Shown: positions 42,498 through 51,462, counted from the first letter of the stretch. The stretch: DNA of 64,000 nucleotides from Pseudarthrobacter sp. PS3-L1 (GCF_030063285.1 NZ_JASISU010000007.1:1-64000), one strand, 5' to 3'. Notes: generated by a model from the sequence alone, not told the origin. Program-made: numbers and translations.

Positions 42498-42505
42498 GGG
42501 GGCGT

Positions 42506-42610
42506 TTAGTCCTGCCTGTGGGTGGACGTGTGCAGGATCCTATAGGTCGCGGTTGTCGCGGCCAGGTCGATGAGTGAGCAGGTGAAACTGATGATGGTGA
42601 ACGGGTCCAT
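42506..42610 (-). CDS. 34-residue hydrophobic peptide
   Basis: ATG 42610 with GAAGAGGAAA upstream; begins MDPFTIISFTCSLIDLAATTA, a single predicted membrane segment, and ends HTSTHRQD. Clear ribosome-binding site and terminator support expression. It lies downstream of another small membrane protein on the same strand. Confidence 0.5.
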   Translation of the reverse strand: MDPFTIISFTCSLIDLAATTATYRILHTSTHRQD

Positions 42611-42676
42611 GACTGTTTCCTCTTCGGTGAGGTGACGCGAAACTTGGAAGGAGACCGGCGGCCATAGCCCTTGTGG

Positions 42677-42850
42677 CTATGACCACCGGATGAGTAGGTA
42701 CACCTTCCTTGCTTTACGCTTACGCTTCCGGGGTGCAACCCGGGGGCGTTTGCTCGTTAAGAGCGCGTTCCGCGTGGAAAGTAGAGCGATGACTGCTGTG
42801 ATCACGTTGACGACCGATGTCGTGAACTTGAACAGCTCATCAGTGCTCAT
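42677..42850 (-). CDS. 57-residue membrane protein with basic tail
   Basis: ATG 42850 with AAGAGG upstream. One transmembrane helix (FTTSVVNVITAVIALLSTR) followed by a strongly basic tail (RPRVAPRKRKRKARK). Hydrophobic-helix-plus-basic-tail peptides are often holins or type I toxins; no antisense RNA partner is visible. A diverged copy of the conserved leader lies upstream. Confidence 0.55.
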   Translation of the reverse strand: MSTDELFKFTTSVVNVITAVIALLSTRNALLTSKRPRVAPRKRKRKARKVYLLIRWS

Positions 42851-43075
42851 GTAGCAACCTCTTTCCCGCCCCTTTCGTTCGAGGCCCCCTGAGTCAGCCG
42901 GTCGAGGGTGGGCGCTCAACCCCGAAGAGTGAGCTCACGATCCCCGCGAAATAAGGGAGCGAAGCGACCGCGTGGGGGTCGTGTCCTCGCGTGGGTTGAA
43001 CGCTCGGGCCCCCGCCCCGCTAGGATCAGGGACCTTGTACGGAGAAGAACCCAGCCCGATGTAAGGCCAAAGTGA

Positions 43076-43150
43076 ACAGGCCGGACATGGGCGGAGCTCT
43101 GCGACAACCCCGGCCCACAGCCGGACCGCGCCACCGGGACGCCCATTTCT
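43076..43150 (-). ncRNA. conserved leader element, diverged copy D (distal domain)
   Basis: Shares GGAGCTCTGCGAC, AGCCGGACCGCGCCA and CGGGACGCCC with copies A/B. The outer stem changes in a compensated way: ATGGGC (43087-43092) with GCCCAT (43141-43146) against ACGGGC/GCCCGT in copy A. The stretch 42890-43075 is only loosely similar. Confidence 0.5.
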
Positions 43151-43203
43151 CGGGTGGAAGCGGATGCGGGAATCAGTCAAGGCCTGCGGCTACTGTGGGA
43201 GCC

Positions 43204-44256
43204 ATGCCTGACATTGAACCCAAACTCCCCGGAGACTACGCCGAGGCTTTGACGGCGTTGAAAAGCCTCGTACGGGATGCCCAGCATCGGGCTCAACGGG
43301 TCGTTAATACAGCCATGATCGAGCTTTACTGGAACATCGGTCACACTATTCTGGCCAGACAGCAGTCCGAGCAATGGGGGAGTAAGGTCCTCGAACGGCT
43401 TGCCCGCGATCTGCGCTCAGAGTTTCCGCATATGAGGGGTTTTTCCCGCACCAACCTCTACAACATGCGGGCCTTCGCAGCTGCATGGAACAACGCGGAA
43501 CCAATTGTCCAGACACCGTCTGGACAATTGAGTTGGAGCCACAACGTTGCACTCCTGAACAAGCTCACCGACCACGAACTCCGTCGATGGTATGCCAACA
43601 AGACCCTCGAACACGGCTGGTCAGTTGCTGTCCTCGAACATCAACTACTCACCCAACTCCACACCCGCGAAGGGGCTGCGCCAAACAATCTTGAAGCGCG
43701 ATTGCCAGGCGAAGGGACTGCCTTGGCACGTGAGGTAGCAAAAGATCCGCTAGTGCTCGACTTCCTGGGCCTCACAGAAGAGGCCGAGGAATTCGCCATC
43801 GAGCAGGCCATGACGCTGCGAATGTCCCAAACCCTAGCTGAATTCGGCAAAGGGTTCGCGTTCTACGGCCGCCAGTACCACCTCGATGTAAAAGGCGAAG
43901 ACTTCTACATCGACCTCCTGCTGGTCCATGTTCCCACTAACAGGTTCGTCGTTGTCGAACTCAAAACCGGCAGATTCAAACCCGAGCATCTCGGCCAGCT
44001 GAACTTTTATGTAGCCGCCGTGAACGACCTCGTGAAGTTCCCAGGCATGGCGCCTACCGTGGGAATCCTTGTCTGCGGGTCCAAACACGAACCAACAGTG
44101 CGCTACGCACTTGATGGATCCTCACAACCTGTGGCCGTGGCGTCATATACCTATGAGACCTTGCCGCAGAAAGAACGAGAAGCTCTCCCCTCACCTGAAG
44201 CAATCACAGCCGCCCTCGAACAGCGTGCTAACGACGGTCTACCCGACGGTGAATGA
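43204..44256 (+). CDS. DUF1016/YhcG-type PD-(D/E)XK nuclease
   Basis: A 350-aa protein; ATG 43204 with GGGAG site. The N-terminal ~170 residues are the DUF1016 helical domain (YWNIGHTILARQQSEQWG, then LSWSHNVALLNK). The C-terminal PD-(D/E)XK domain has KGEDFYIDLLLVHV (Asp) and RFVVVELKTGRF (Glu-x-Lys), then GQLNFYVAAVND with the QxxxY motif. YhcG proteins are linked to recombination, restriction modification and defence. Single-gene unit on the plus strand. Confidence 0.9.
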   Translation: MPDIEPKLPGDYAEALTALKSLVRDAQHRAQRVVNTAMIELYWNIGHTILARQQSEQWGSKVLERLARDLRSEFPHMRGFSRTNLYNMRAFAAAWNNAEPIVQTPSGQLSWSHNVALLNKLTDHELRRWYANKTLEHGWSVAVLEHQLLTQLHTREGAAPNNLEARLPGEGTALAREVAKDPLVLDFLGLTEEAEEFAIEQAMTLRMSQTLAEFGKGFAFYGRQYHLDVKGEDFYIDLLLVHVPTNRFVVVELKTGRFKPEHLGQLNFYVAAVNDLVKFPGMAPTVGILVCGSKHEPTVRYALDGSSQPVAVASYTYETLPQKEREALPSPEAITAALEQRANDGLPDGE

Positions 44257-44734
44257 CCTATTTTCTAGGCTCCACCCTCGAAACCGGCTGTCCAGCGACT
44301 GCCGGATAGGGGCTCCTCGATTACGGACCGCACAGAAGTCGCAGCGTATCCTCCAAAGTCCTAGATTGTCATAACGTTCGCTATCGGCCAAAAATGTCCA
44401 GCCGGGAGAGTTGCCTCCACGTGGACGTTGACGAATATGGGGATCAAACTCTGGAGGGGCTGCTTCTGCCAACGGCCCGGTACCCACCCCGTTCATGGAA
44501 CGGGGTGGCAAACCGTCGAAAGCCTGCCCGGAGGAATTGGCGGATGGCAATATAAGCTTCAACGATGCCTAATGCGACACAGATTGGAGGCACACCCGCT
44601 AGGAGCTCGTCAGGACAGGCCCATACCCTCAAGCTTCAAAATCAACGTTGAGTGCACGAGTTTTTAAGGCTTTGGGTGGGGATGAGCTACAGAGAATGTC
44701 GGACCTTAAGTTGATCCGCGCACCCAGGGAAAAT
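44257..44734. other. intergenic region without a convincing gene
   Basis: Open frames here (44239-44562 and 44444-44632, minus strand) lack start signals and recognisable motifs. An inverted repeat CCACCCCGTTC/GAACGGGGTGG at about 44485-44508 is a plausible transcription stop for the gene at 43204. Possibly decayed mobile DNA. Confidence 0.4.
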
Positions 44735-45187
44735 TTAAGAAGAACTGTCAACCGGGCCCAATGAAAACTCTCCCTGACGAAGAACCCCAAGGATAGGGAC
44801 CTCCAGCTCAAGTCGCGCAGCCATAGAACTAATCGCCTCGCGTACATATGGAAAGGCGGCCATAACAGCGACCTTCTCAATGAAATCGCGTACGACTTCC
44901 TGCTCTAGGTCATACTCGACATTCGACGTGTAGCGGGTCGCTAGCTCAACGTCGTACTGCGCCTGGGGGTGATCTACATGCACCCTGAAGCGCACCTCGA
45001 TCGCTGACGGGCCATGGGATTCTTGAACGCTGAAGTTGACGTCAGCAGAGGAAATATCCTCGTTGGCTGAACGAGAATCCTCCCCTTGTGGCTTTGCCTG
45101 GCCCGATATCTGGAGGTACTTGACACCCACCAATTCGACATTGGACACCAGTTCCCTTACGTCTGGCTTGGAGAACGTCGGCATCAT
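44735..45187 (-). CDS. SecB-like chaperone of a TAC module
   Basis: A 150-aa acidic protein with the SecB-like pattern: VEVRFRVHVDH-type strands, YDVELATRYTSNVEY, then the helical C-terminus ending FPYVREAISSMAARLELEV, comparable with FPYARE-x-x-S/D in SecB. Actinobacteria lack a Sec-dedicated SecB; solitary copies beside HigA antitoxins (such as M. tuberculosis Rv1957) fold and protect the antitoxin. ATG overlaps the antitoxin stop by four bases. Confidence 0.82.
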   Translation of the reverse strand: MMPTFSKPDVRELVSNVELVGVKYLQISGQAKPQGEDSRSANEDISSADVNFSVQESHGPSAIEVRFRVHVDHPQAQYDVELATRYTSNVEYDLEQEVVRDFIEKVAVMAAFPYVREAISSMAARLELEVPILGVLRQGEFSLGPVDSSS

Positions 45188-45660
45188 GCGCCGAGCGCAA
45201 AATCACTACGGAGTGATTCAGCAGCCAAGAACATCTGGCGACCTGACCGTCCATTTCCAAAGTTCAATTCCGTGACTCGGAAAGCATTCTCAGTTTTGAG
45301 AAGCGGAATCCACTCTGAACGGCGGTGATCCGTCAACTGTCCACTATCAGCTTCAACTTTGTGCGAGATCAAAGCACCTACTGCATGTGCATATTTCCTG
45401 ATCGTCGAGAGTTTCGGATCATTACCATGACGTTCGAACGAGGCAATGTTTGCCTGAGTGACCCCCAAACGATCCGCGACCTGTTGCTGTGTCAAGCCGG
45501 CTTCCTTGCGCACGCGAACCAGCGAGCTCAGAAGTTCAAGATGTTGCTCGGCAAGATACTCGGCGCGCCGCATCGAAGGTGATTCGATGTCTAGTCCTAG
45601 GCTGTCGGCCAGTTCTTCAAACATAAGCTCCAGCTTATGTTTGAAGAACGTGTGGGTCAA
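45184..45660 (-). CDS. HigA-like Xre antitoxin with chaperone-addiction-type tail
   Basis: A 158-aa protein with a central Xre helix-turn-helix: RVRKEAGLTQQQVADRLG, VTQANIASFE, KLSTIRKYAHAVG. The N-terminal ~45 residues are an extra helix; the C-terminal ~50 residues (after ALISHKVE) go beyond a usual HigA and would be the chaperone-addiction segment bound by SecB-like proteins. It overlaps genes on both sides by ATGA, giving toxin-antitoxin-chaperone order. It probably represses its own operon. Confidence 0.82.
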   Translation of the reverse strand: MTHTFFKHKLELMFEELADSLGLDIESPSMRRAEYLAEQHLELLSSLVRVRKEAGLTQQQVADRLGVTQANIASFERHGNDPKLSTIRKYAHAVGALISHKVEADSGQLTDHRRSEWIPLLKTENAFRVTELNFGNGRSGRQMFLAAESLRSDFALGA

Positions 45661-46259
45661 CCAGTCGGTTCTCTAGAAGCCGCTTCCCGCCGCATGTTGT
45701 CGATGGGCCGGTTACCCCATTGGAAGTTTCGGCCTCTGGTGAAGCGCTCATCGGCTTCTTGGATCAAGCTTGTCTGAGCGTCGAGAGTCTGTTGGTGATC
45801 CTCCTGGATCTCCTTCATATGGCACAGCAACAAAACAACTTGAAGAACGTTTTCGATAGGCTCGCCGTGATATTGACGAGCTAGGTCCTCTTCGCCGAAT
45901 GGCTTTGTCTCCCAAATCTCCCCATGTCCGCCGTTGACAGGGAAGACATCTCGCTGGTCATCTTCATGCAGGAGAGTCCCGGCAGTCATGCGCTTCACAA
46001 AGGCCACGTAGTCCTGGAACCGGATTTCGGTCAGTTCCTTCGTCGAAGCCGCGATTATGTGTCGCTGTTCGGCAACGAGATCGAAGGGTTCCGCCCGGGG
46101 GGCATCCTCCCACTCCTTGCAAGAAATGATGTCGTAGCCAGCGGCGAAGGGTTGCATCACACGAGGAGGCGGATTCAGGCTCAAGCGGTTTCCCCAATCA
46201 GTAAGCGGCCGACCTATCCAGCATAGTTGTGCCGCGCTTACAGGTGGGGCCAATCCCAT
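45657..46259 (-). CDS. putative toxin of the TAC module
   Basis: First gene of the operon, up to 200 aa. The conserved-looking part starts after GYDIISCKEWEDAPR; HGEIWETKPF and VVLLLCHMKEIQEDHQQTLDAQ resemble the GxIWEL strand and LLHxFxKKxQxTPxxxIxxA segment of HigB/RelE toxins, with an insertion between. Assignment rests on operon order plus these weak motifs. The start is uncertain: GTG 46160 or ATG 46157 would remove an unconvincing N-terminus. The region 46260-46740 upstream has promoter-like AT-rich sequence and no gene. Confidence 0.62.
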   Translation of the reverse strand: MGLAPPVSAAQLCWIGRPLTDWGNRLSLNPPPRVMQPFAAGYDIISCKEWEDAPRAEPFDLVAEQRHIIAASTKELTEIRFQDYVAFVKRMTAGTLLHEDDQRDVFPVNGGHGEIWETKPFGEEDLARQYHGEPIENVLQVVLLLCHMKEIQEDHQQTLDAQTSLIQEADERFTRGRNFQWGNRPIDNMRREAASREPTG

Positions 46260-46740
46260 TCAGGCACCCAATGTAATTCAACTGCTACGGCCGAACATGT
46301 CGACACCATCGTCGTTCGCCTTGGATGAATTGGCCAATTCGTCCACTGGCGACCGTGCCGGCCCAATTCAACCACTAAGTTCAAAGCGGCGAGGGTGACA
46401 CGGCGCGGGAGCGCATCACGACGACCCGCCACGGCGTCCAAGGGCACACCTGACGATGCATCTGAAGCAGTACAGAGGGGCTTACCTTACATAAGATAGG
46501 TTATCGGCGTTTTGCTAAGCGTAGGAATGAACGATATTTCTGCCTAAAATTTCCGTTCCGGCCCCCTTGCCGATCCTTGTCTGAAGCGTGCCCTTGAGCA
46601 TGCGCGCGGTGCCCGAACCGTTCGGCGGCCTCGGATGTCAGAGCCTGCGGGCATAGTGAACGACTGTAAGAAAATCGAAACTATGTTCTTTGCTTTCCGG
46701 TGTTATAGGTACACCAGTTCTAACAAGGGTTATCTCTCAG

Positions 46741-47058
46741 GTGGATCGGGATCAAATCAAGGCACTGCAAGCGCGGTACTCCCGCCGCTCCCTGCCTATA
46801 GAACTCACCCCTGAGGAACTGGACCTCGCCAACGACCCTGCCCAGACCGATATTTACGGGATTCCCGTCAAGGCGTGGATCAGGTTTAGCGACTGTGCCG
46901 AACTCGTGCAGGGTGAGGCGCACTCCTGGACTTCCAAGGCTGTGCACGTCACCTGGTACGACGGGCCCGTGATCTACCGGACGTGGGTATGGGCCTCAGC
47001 CGTCACCAGGGAAACACTCAAGCAAACAACATTGGGTGAAAGGACACGCAAGCCATGA
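46741..47058 (+). CDS. hypothetical plasmid protein (paralog of 52714)
   Basis: A 105-aa protein starting at GTG 46741; IKALQARYSRRSLPIELTPEE, GIPVKAWIRFSDCAELVQGEAHSWT and WVWASAV are shared with the truncated paralog at 52714. There is no good ribosome-binding site; a TTATCT box five bases upstream suggests a leaderless mRNA. The family is unknown to me. ATGA overlap with the next gene. Confidence 0.7.
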   Translation: MDRDQIKALQARYSRRSLPIELTPEELDLANDPAQTDIYGIPVKAWIRFSDCAELVQGEAHSWTSKAVHVTWYDGPVIYRTWVWASAVTRETLKQTTLGERTRKP

Positions 47059-47366
47059 CAGCAGTACACGACGAAACAACCCTAGAAACACCAGTAGACG
47101 TGCGGTTCACTCTCGACGGCACTCCCCTGGCCATCCGCCACGACGGGCGCATCTGGGCCGTGGCAGCAGACCCGCTGCGCTGGTTCGAGCGCGAACCATG
47201 GTGGCACACACAGACACGGGCACCCATCGGCGTGGACGTCGTCAACGTCAAAGTCTGGCGCGTACAAGTACGCATCAACACAGCCTCCCCGCTGCGGACC
47301 ATGGAAATACGCCGCCGCCCACACTCCCCTAGCTGGGTGCTGACCTCCATCAATGACGCCGTGTGA
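47055..47366 (+). CDS. DUF6504-like small protein
   Basis: A 103-aa strand-rich protein: VRFTLDGTPLAIRHDGRIWAV, then WFEREPWW, then VKVWRVQVRINTASP. The paired Trp motifs and basic W-R-V strand resemble DUF6504-type proteins that accompany DinB/ImuB polymerases, but no polymerase lies nearby, so I treat this as weak resemblance. Translationally coupled to the preceding gene. Confidence 0.62.
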   Translation: MTAVHDETTLETPVDVRFTLDGTPLAIRHDGRIWAVAADPLRWFEREPWWHTQTRAPIGVDVVNVKVWRVQVRINTASPLRTMEIRRRPHSPSWVLTSINDAV

Positions 47367-47472
47367 GGGAGAAGGATTAGCCGGTGGCGTGGGCGTGAAA
47401 GACGAGACGAACTATGAGAACGCCTGTCGCTGTGGCTACTCTTGCCCTGTACATCCTCCTCGGACAGTACAT

Positions 47473-47512
47473 AGAAAGCCCCAACTCTCCCCCCTGACAG
47501 TTGGGGCTTTCT
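47473..47512. terminator. terminator after the 46741-47366 pair
   Basis: Perfect 14-bp stem (47473-47486 with 47499-47512) beginning AGAAAG and ending CTTTCT. Confidence 0.8.
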
Positions 47513-47630
47513 GCTGCCATGGACAGGAACCGCCTTCTAAGAAAAAGGCCGGCTGTTCAGCGGTCAAGGCGCCCCACACCAAGACAGCGTTGAACCTCAA
47601 CTCTTCCCCAGCAAGTTATAGAGTCAGCTG

Positions 47631-48146
47631 GTGAAGGCCCCACACGTAGCCGCGATCGCGTTCGCTGCCGAGAACACCAACGAAGATGGTTCTCTTATGG
47701 GCTTTATCGAGCTAATAGCTGCCTCGCTACTGCTACTGAGCGGAGTCTGGTTTTTCTCAAGAAGCAGACGACGGAACAACCAGAAAACACGTTTAGAGCA
47801 CGAGCCAATACTCCAGCTTGAACGATCTCTCGAAAAGCTCCCCACCCCGATACCTGCTTCTGTAACACCCCATGGGCTAAGGCCTACTCACCAGCGCGCA
47901 TCGAAGCGATTCCTAATCCTGACCAACAGTGGAAGCTCCACTGCGTACGACGTCCGCGCACGGGTAAACCAATGGGACTCAGCAACCAAACGTGATCGAA
48001 ACTTTGCACGGATCCGCGCATCACACCACGTGAAGCTAGGCCTCCTCACACCCGCTGATCACTGCGTAGAAATCATCGTGAAATACACAACATCAGATGA
48101 CATAAGACACGAGGCCAAGCTTCAGTGGCCTGACCAAGATCACTAG
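47631..48146 (+). CDS. membrane-anchored hypothetical protein
   Basis: A 171-aa protein with one transmembrane helix near residues 22-43 (GFIELIAASLLLLSGVWFF), a basic juxtamembrane stretch (SRSRRRNNQK) and a cytoplasmic C-terminal domain with a beta-sandwich-like pattern (FLILTNSGSSTAYDVRARV, then VEIIVKYTT). GTG start without a strong ribosome-binding site. Similar membrane-plus-Ig-like proteins of unknown role are common in accessory regions. Confidence 0.62.
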   Translation: MKAPHVAAIAFAAENTNEDGSLMGFIELIAASLLLLSGVWFFSRSRRRNNQKTRLEHEPILQLERSLEKLPTPIPASVTPHGLRPTHQRASKRFLILTNSGSSTAYDVRARVNQWDSATKRDRNFARIRASHHVKLGLLTPADHCVEIIVKYTTSDDIRHEAKLQWPDQDH

Positions 48147-48512
48147 CTCACACGGTCCTAACGTCTCCGAAAAATGAGACCATCCGACAAGGACCTCAGA
48201 AGCTGCCAGGAATGATCTGGCTCCACGGGCGAAGGCTGTAGAACCCACCCCTACAAGGGGTATGTGGACCCCAGCAAACCGCTCAAAAAACCGTTTCCAG
48301 ACACACCCCAGAAGCGACTTGACGAGTCTTCAGAGAGTCACTATATTTTTTCTCGTAAGAAAAAGAGAACGGATGTTCCCCCGCAAGAAGTACCTCTAAT
48401 TGTTTGTCCAGAGGGGGAAGAACCGTTGCACTACAACCGGTCATCAGAGCACAACAGATGACCAAAGCAGTACCAGCAATACCAGGCCGTCAAGCACGAG
48501 GAGACGGACACA

Positions 48513-48728
48513 GCACCATCCAGTAACACCTGGTCATTCGACAGCTTGAGATGACCAGCGCACCATCAGTAACACGCACCATCCAGTAACACCTGGTCAT
48601 ACGACAGCTTGAGATGACCAGCGCACCATCAGTAACACCTGGTCATTCGACAGCTTGAGATGACCAGCGCACCATCAGTAACACCTGGTCATACGACAGC
48701 TTGAGATGACCAGTGCACTATCAGTATC
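48513..48728. repeat. 46-bp tandem repeats with internal inverted repeats
   Basis: Four full and two partial copies of a 46-bp unit (GCACCATCAGTAACACCTGG start). Each full unit holds CTGGTCAT and ATGACCAG separated by 13 nt. Units alternate TCATTCG and TCATACG at one position, suggesting two-unit duplications. The stretch 48147-48512 before it has two overlapping weak ORFs and no firm gene. Confidence 0.85.
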
Positions 48729-48730
48729 GC

Positions 48731-48775
48731 GGGGCGGGCAGGTAGAGAGCGTTTTTTGCTCTCCTTGCCCGCCCC
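48731..48775. terminator. long hairpin after the 46-bp repeats
   Basis: GGGGCGGGCA pairs with TGCCCGCCCC and GAGAGC with GCTCTC around a GTTTTTT loop; only a small internal mismatch. Terminator-like, but also a possible cruciform at the edge of the repeat array. Confidence 0.6.
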
Positions 48776-49120
48776 TTACCAATTAAGGCCTGCGGGGATA
48801 CCAACTAGCTGAAAGCCGATGCCCACACGGCCACCAACACCGTTCCAGTTCCTTGGAATTGGAACACTCCCCCCACGGCACCACTCCACCGCTGGCAAAA
48901 CCGCTAGATTCCGCGTCATACGACCGTCCCAAAATCTATTCCACAACACTCGTCGCAAAACTCTGCGCGGAACATGTTTTCGGTACGGTGCTGGAATGGA
49001 TATTGGCTTGGCACGGCAGAGCGGACGCCTAGAATCCCGAGGAATCTCAATGATGTTGTCAACGGATGCTGGCCTTTCGGGTGTTCCGGCCGGTTCGCAG
49101 CCGGGGCACCCGAGGTGTTT

Positions 49121-49543
49121 CTAGGCCGTCCAGCCGGGGTAAGGTTTGCGGTCCCGCGCCGGGAGCCCGGCGGCCGTGGCGGGGAGGTTGTCCGGGCCGT
49201 CGGATTGGCCGGATGCCCAGTGGAAGAACACCTCCGTGGTAATGGCTTCGAAGCAGACGTCCTGGGACCGGAACCAATGCGTGGCGGTGTCGCCTTCGTC
49301 GTAGGTTCCATAGCTGAACAGCTCCTCGTTCCGGGTGCGGGCGACGGCGAAGATGATGTAGAGCCAGGATCCGGCGTCCCAGCCCTGGCTGCCCCAGTTC
49401 GGCAGCACGGATCAGGAGGTGCCTTCGAGGGTGTCCATCCAGTCGTACCCGTCCCCGGCCCGGTCATCGGCCGGAAGAGCCGGGGCGGTGACCGGTTCCG
49501 CAATATCGGCTGTGACCGTCCGGGTCATGGTTTGTGTGGTCAT
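49121..49543 (-). pseudogene. plasmid protein interrupted by an in-frame TGA
   Basis: From ATG 49543 the frame reads MTTQTMTRTVTADIAEP to DWMDTLEGTS, meets TGA at 49412-49414, and continues in the same frame as NWGSQGWDAGSWLYIIFAVARTRNEELF to residue ~140. Both halves look like one protein: the second is well-behaved and Trp-rich. A nonsense mutation is most likely. A diverged copy of the conserved leader lies upstream at the usual distance. The family is unrecognised. Confidence 0.6.
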
Positions 49544-49599
49544 GAGGTGGGGCTCAGTTTCGCTCGGGCAGGGCGGGTGCCTTGAGTACCGGCTTCCCT

Positions 49600-49860
49600 C
49601 TCCCCCACCATGTTTTTTGCCTGCTGGCGGAGCACCGCGTAGCTGTGCCCGACGGAGCCGGGGCAACCCGCAGGGCCAGCAGCGGATGGTTTGCGGGAGG
49701 CAATCAGCGCAGCGCCGACCACAACCCATCGGTTGCGTGGCCGGTTCGCAGGACGGTTGAGCCGGTGGAGCGGGCACGTGGGATCCAACGGACAGCAGCA
49801 AAAGAGAGAAAATGCTTCTACTGCCCGAGCGCAGCGAGGCCCGTATCCGGCTCCGGTGGG
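49600..49860 (-). ncRNA. conserved leader element, diverged copy C
   Basis: Shares with copies A/B the order GTTTTTTG-TGCTGGC, CCGACGGAGCC, TTTGCGGGAGGCAATCAGCG (A: TTCGCGGAGGAAATAAGCG), GGTGGAGCGG and GGACAGCA, with low overall identity, about 65 nt above the ATG at 49543. Confidence 0.45.
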
Positions 49861-49972
49861 ACACTCGCCGGAGCGGTTCGCGTGGACGGCGGATTCGCTC
49901 CCTCTCCGAGGGTGGACTGACGTCGATGTCTAATGCCAGGTATGAACGATGCGCCTCGGAGAGGCAGGATCG

Positions 49973-51373
49973 TCATCTCCAGATGGGAATGTCCGAGCCG
50001 TACCTGCGCGGGGGCCAAGGGTAGGTCACCGCTTTCCCGTTCAGGTCGAACGGCGGCTGGGCGTAAACCAGTTCACCATAAGCACTCGGGACTCTCGCCA
50101 GACCCGGATCCCCCAGGTTCTCGACAGGTGCGTCTGGAATCGGGGTGGCAAACAGTGAGTCGGACGTCCGGAGCAGGGATAGACGCGCCGTTCCGGTGAC
50201 TCCTTCTCTGGCGCGTGCGGCCACCAGGGCGACGGCCGCCGCGGCCATCCCGTATCCCGTCGCATGGTCCAGGGCTTGCACCGGCAACGCACCGGGCCGG
50301 CCGTCCTCGTCGCGATACAGGTCGGCGATCCCTACAGCCGCCTGGACGATGCTGTCGAACCCGCGCCTGTTCGCCCACGGGCCGGTCTGGCCCCAGGCGT
50401 CCAGCGTCACGATCACCAATCGGGGATAGCGTTCACGCAGCTCCAGCGGTGAGAGCCCGAAACGGTCCAGACTGCCGTTGCGATAGCCGATCAAGACGAC
50501 ATCGGCGGCTTCGAGCAAAGCGTGGGTCCTAGAGGCTTCCTCGGCGTTGGTGAGATCAATGATGGCTGACCTTTTGCCAAACCCCGTGTCCACATGTTGG
50601 CTCAACAGCTCCGGCATTCCGGGCGGATCGACACGCAGAACGTCGGCGCCCCAGGCCGCGAGCGTTCGCGATGAGGTCGGCCCGGCGACGACCCTGGTGA
50701 AGTCCAGTACCCGAAGCCCAGCCAAAGGCCTCTCTGCACCGTCCGTCGGTGACCAGCACCCGCCACGGACCTTCCGTCCTCCGGCGGGTGAGAGATCGAA
50801 CGTTGCCCAGTTTTGCACTGATTCCGTGGGGGTAGCCATGGATGAACTTACCCAGCCTTCTCGTGTCCTGACGGCGGCTGCTATCCCTCCGGCGGCACAG
50901 ATACGCTCCTCAGCCTCGAACGCCGGCATTTCCAACAATGCTCCAGCCACTCCATCGACGGTTCTGGCTCCCAGAGCCAGGCTGAGGCGGTGCGCATGGT
51001 GAGGATAGTTAGCATGAGTCCGCACCCAGCCGTCAGACGTTGGAAAGAATCCGGACAGGGCCGCGAAACCTTCGGGTTGCCTGCCGTCAATCCTCAAGTG
51101 CCCCAGTGAGTTGAAGGCAGCTGCCACCCGGCTGGAATCAATAGTGACAGCTAGAGACGGACCCGTAAATTGCTCAATGGCGGCCGCGCTGACGGCGACA
51201 GAAGCCAAGGCGAGACCCTCGACGTCCAAGGGTCCACCCCACCATCGCCGCGGACCATGCCATGACGGCAGCGGCCCAGGTGGTTGAAGTCCTTCCCGCG
51301 CAAAGCTCATGGCGAGCTCGGGGAGGCTGGCACCTTCACCGGACTGCTGCGCAGCTATTTGTGTTCTACCCAT
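49973..51373 (-). CDS. CaiB/BaiF family (class III) CoA-transferase
   Basis: A 466-aa protein with the class III CoA-transferase signature LAGLRVLDFTRVVAGPTSSRTLAAWGADVLRVDPP and later VDLTNAEEASR, YGMAAAAVALVAAR segments. Such enzymes move CoA between carboxylic acids. The GADV-x-R-V/K-x-E/D-PP motif is intact, with ...RVDPPG at its end. No acyl-CoA pathway genes are nearby, which is odd for this enzyme class. The start is uncertain: the 5' end abuts a partial copy of the conserved leader, so the gene may be a recombination product fused to plasmid sequence. Confidence 0.85.
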   Translation of the reverse strand: MGRTQIAAQQSGEGASLPELAMSFAREGLQPPGPLPSWHGPRRWWGGPLDVEGLALASVAVSAAAIEQFTGPSLAVTIDSSRVAAAFNSLGHLRIDGRQPEGFAALSGFFPTSDGWVRTHANYPHHAHRLSLALGARTVDGVAGALLEMPAFEAEERICAAGGIAAAVRTREGWVSSSMATPTESVQNWATFDLSPAGGRKVRGGCWSPTDGAERPLAGLRVLDFTRVVAGPTSSRTLAAWGADVLRVDPPGMPELLSQHVDTGFGKRSAIIDLTNAEEASRTHALLEAADVVLIGYRNGSLDRFGLSPLELRERYPRLVIVTLDAWGQTGPWANRRGFDSIVQAAVGIADLYRDEDGRPGALPVQALDHATGYGMAAAAVALVAARAREGVTGTARLSLLRTSDSLFATPIPDAPVENLGDPGLARVPSAYGELVYAQPPFDLNGKAVTYPWPPRRYGSDIPIWR

Positions 51374-51462
51374 AACTCACAGAGTGCCAGATGATTTGAC
51401 CGATCCCAGTCAGGTACCCCCCGCCCGCTACCGGTGGTGGGTACATCACCCTCAGGTACAGC

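Noticed and set aside
44239..44632. Genes in the 44.3-44.7 kb gap
   Set aside because: Frames lack start signals and motifs and conflict with one another.
48264..48465. Overlapping ORFs on both strands (65-aa plus strand, 60-aa lipoprotein-like minus strand)
   Set aside because: They lie on opposite strands over the same bases, neither has firm start signals or known motifs, and I could not choose between them.
48513..48728. CRISPR array from the 46-bp repeats
   Set aside because: Units are contiguous with no unique spacers, the inverted repeat is inside each unit, and no cas genes are present.
49412..49414. Selenocysteine codon at the in-frame TGA
   Set aside because: No catalytic Cys context in the protein and no evident SECIS hairpin after it; a nonsense mutation is simpler.
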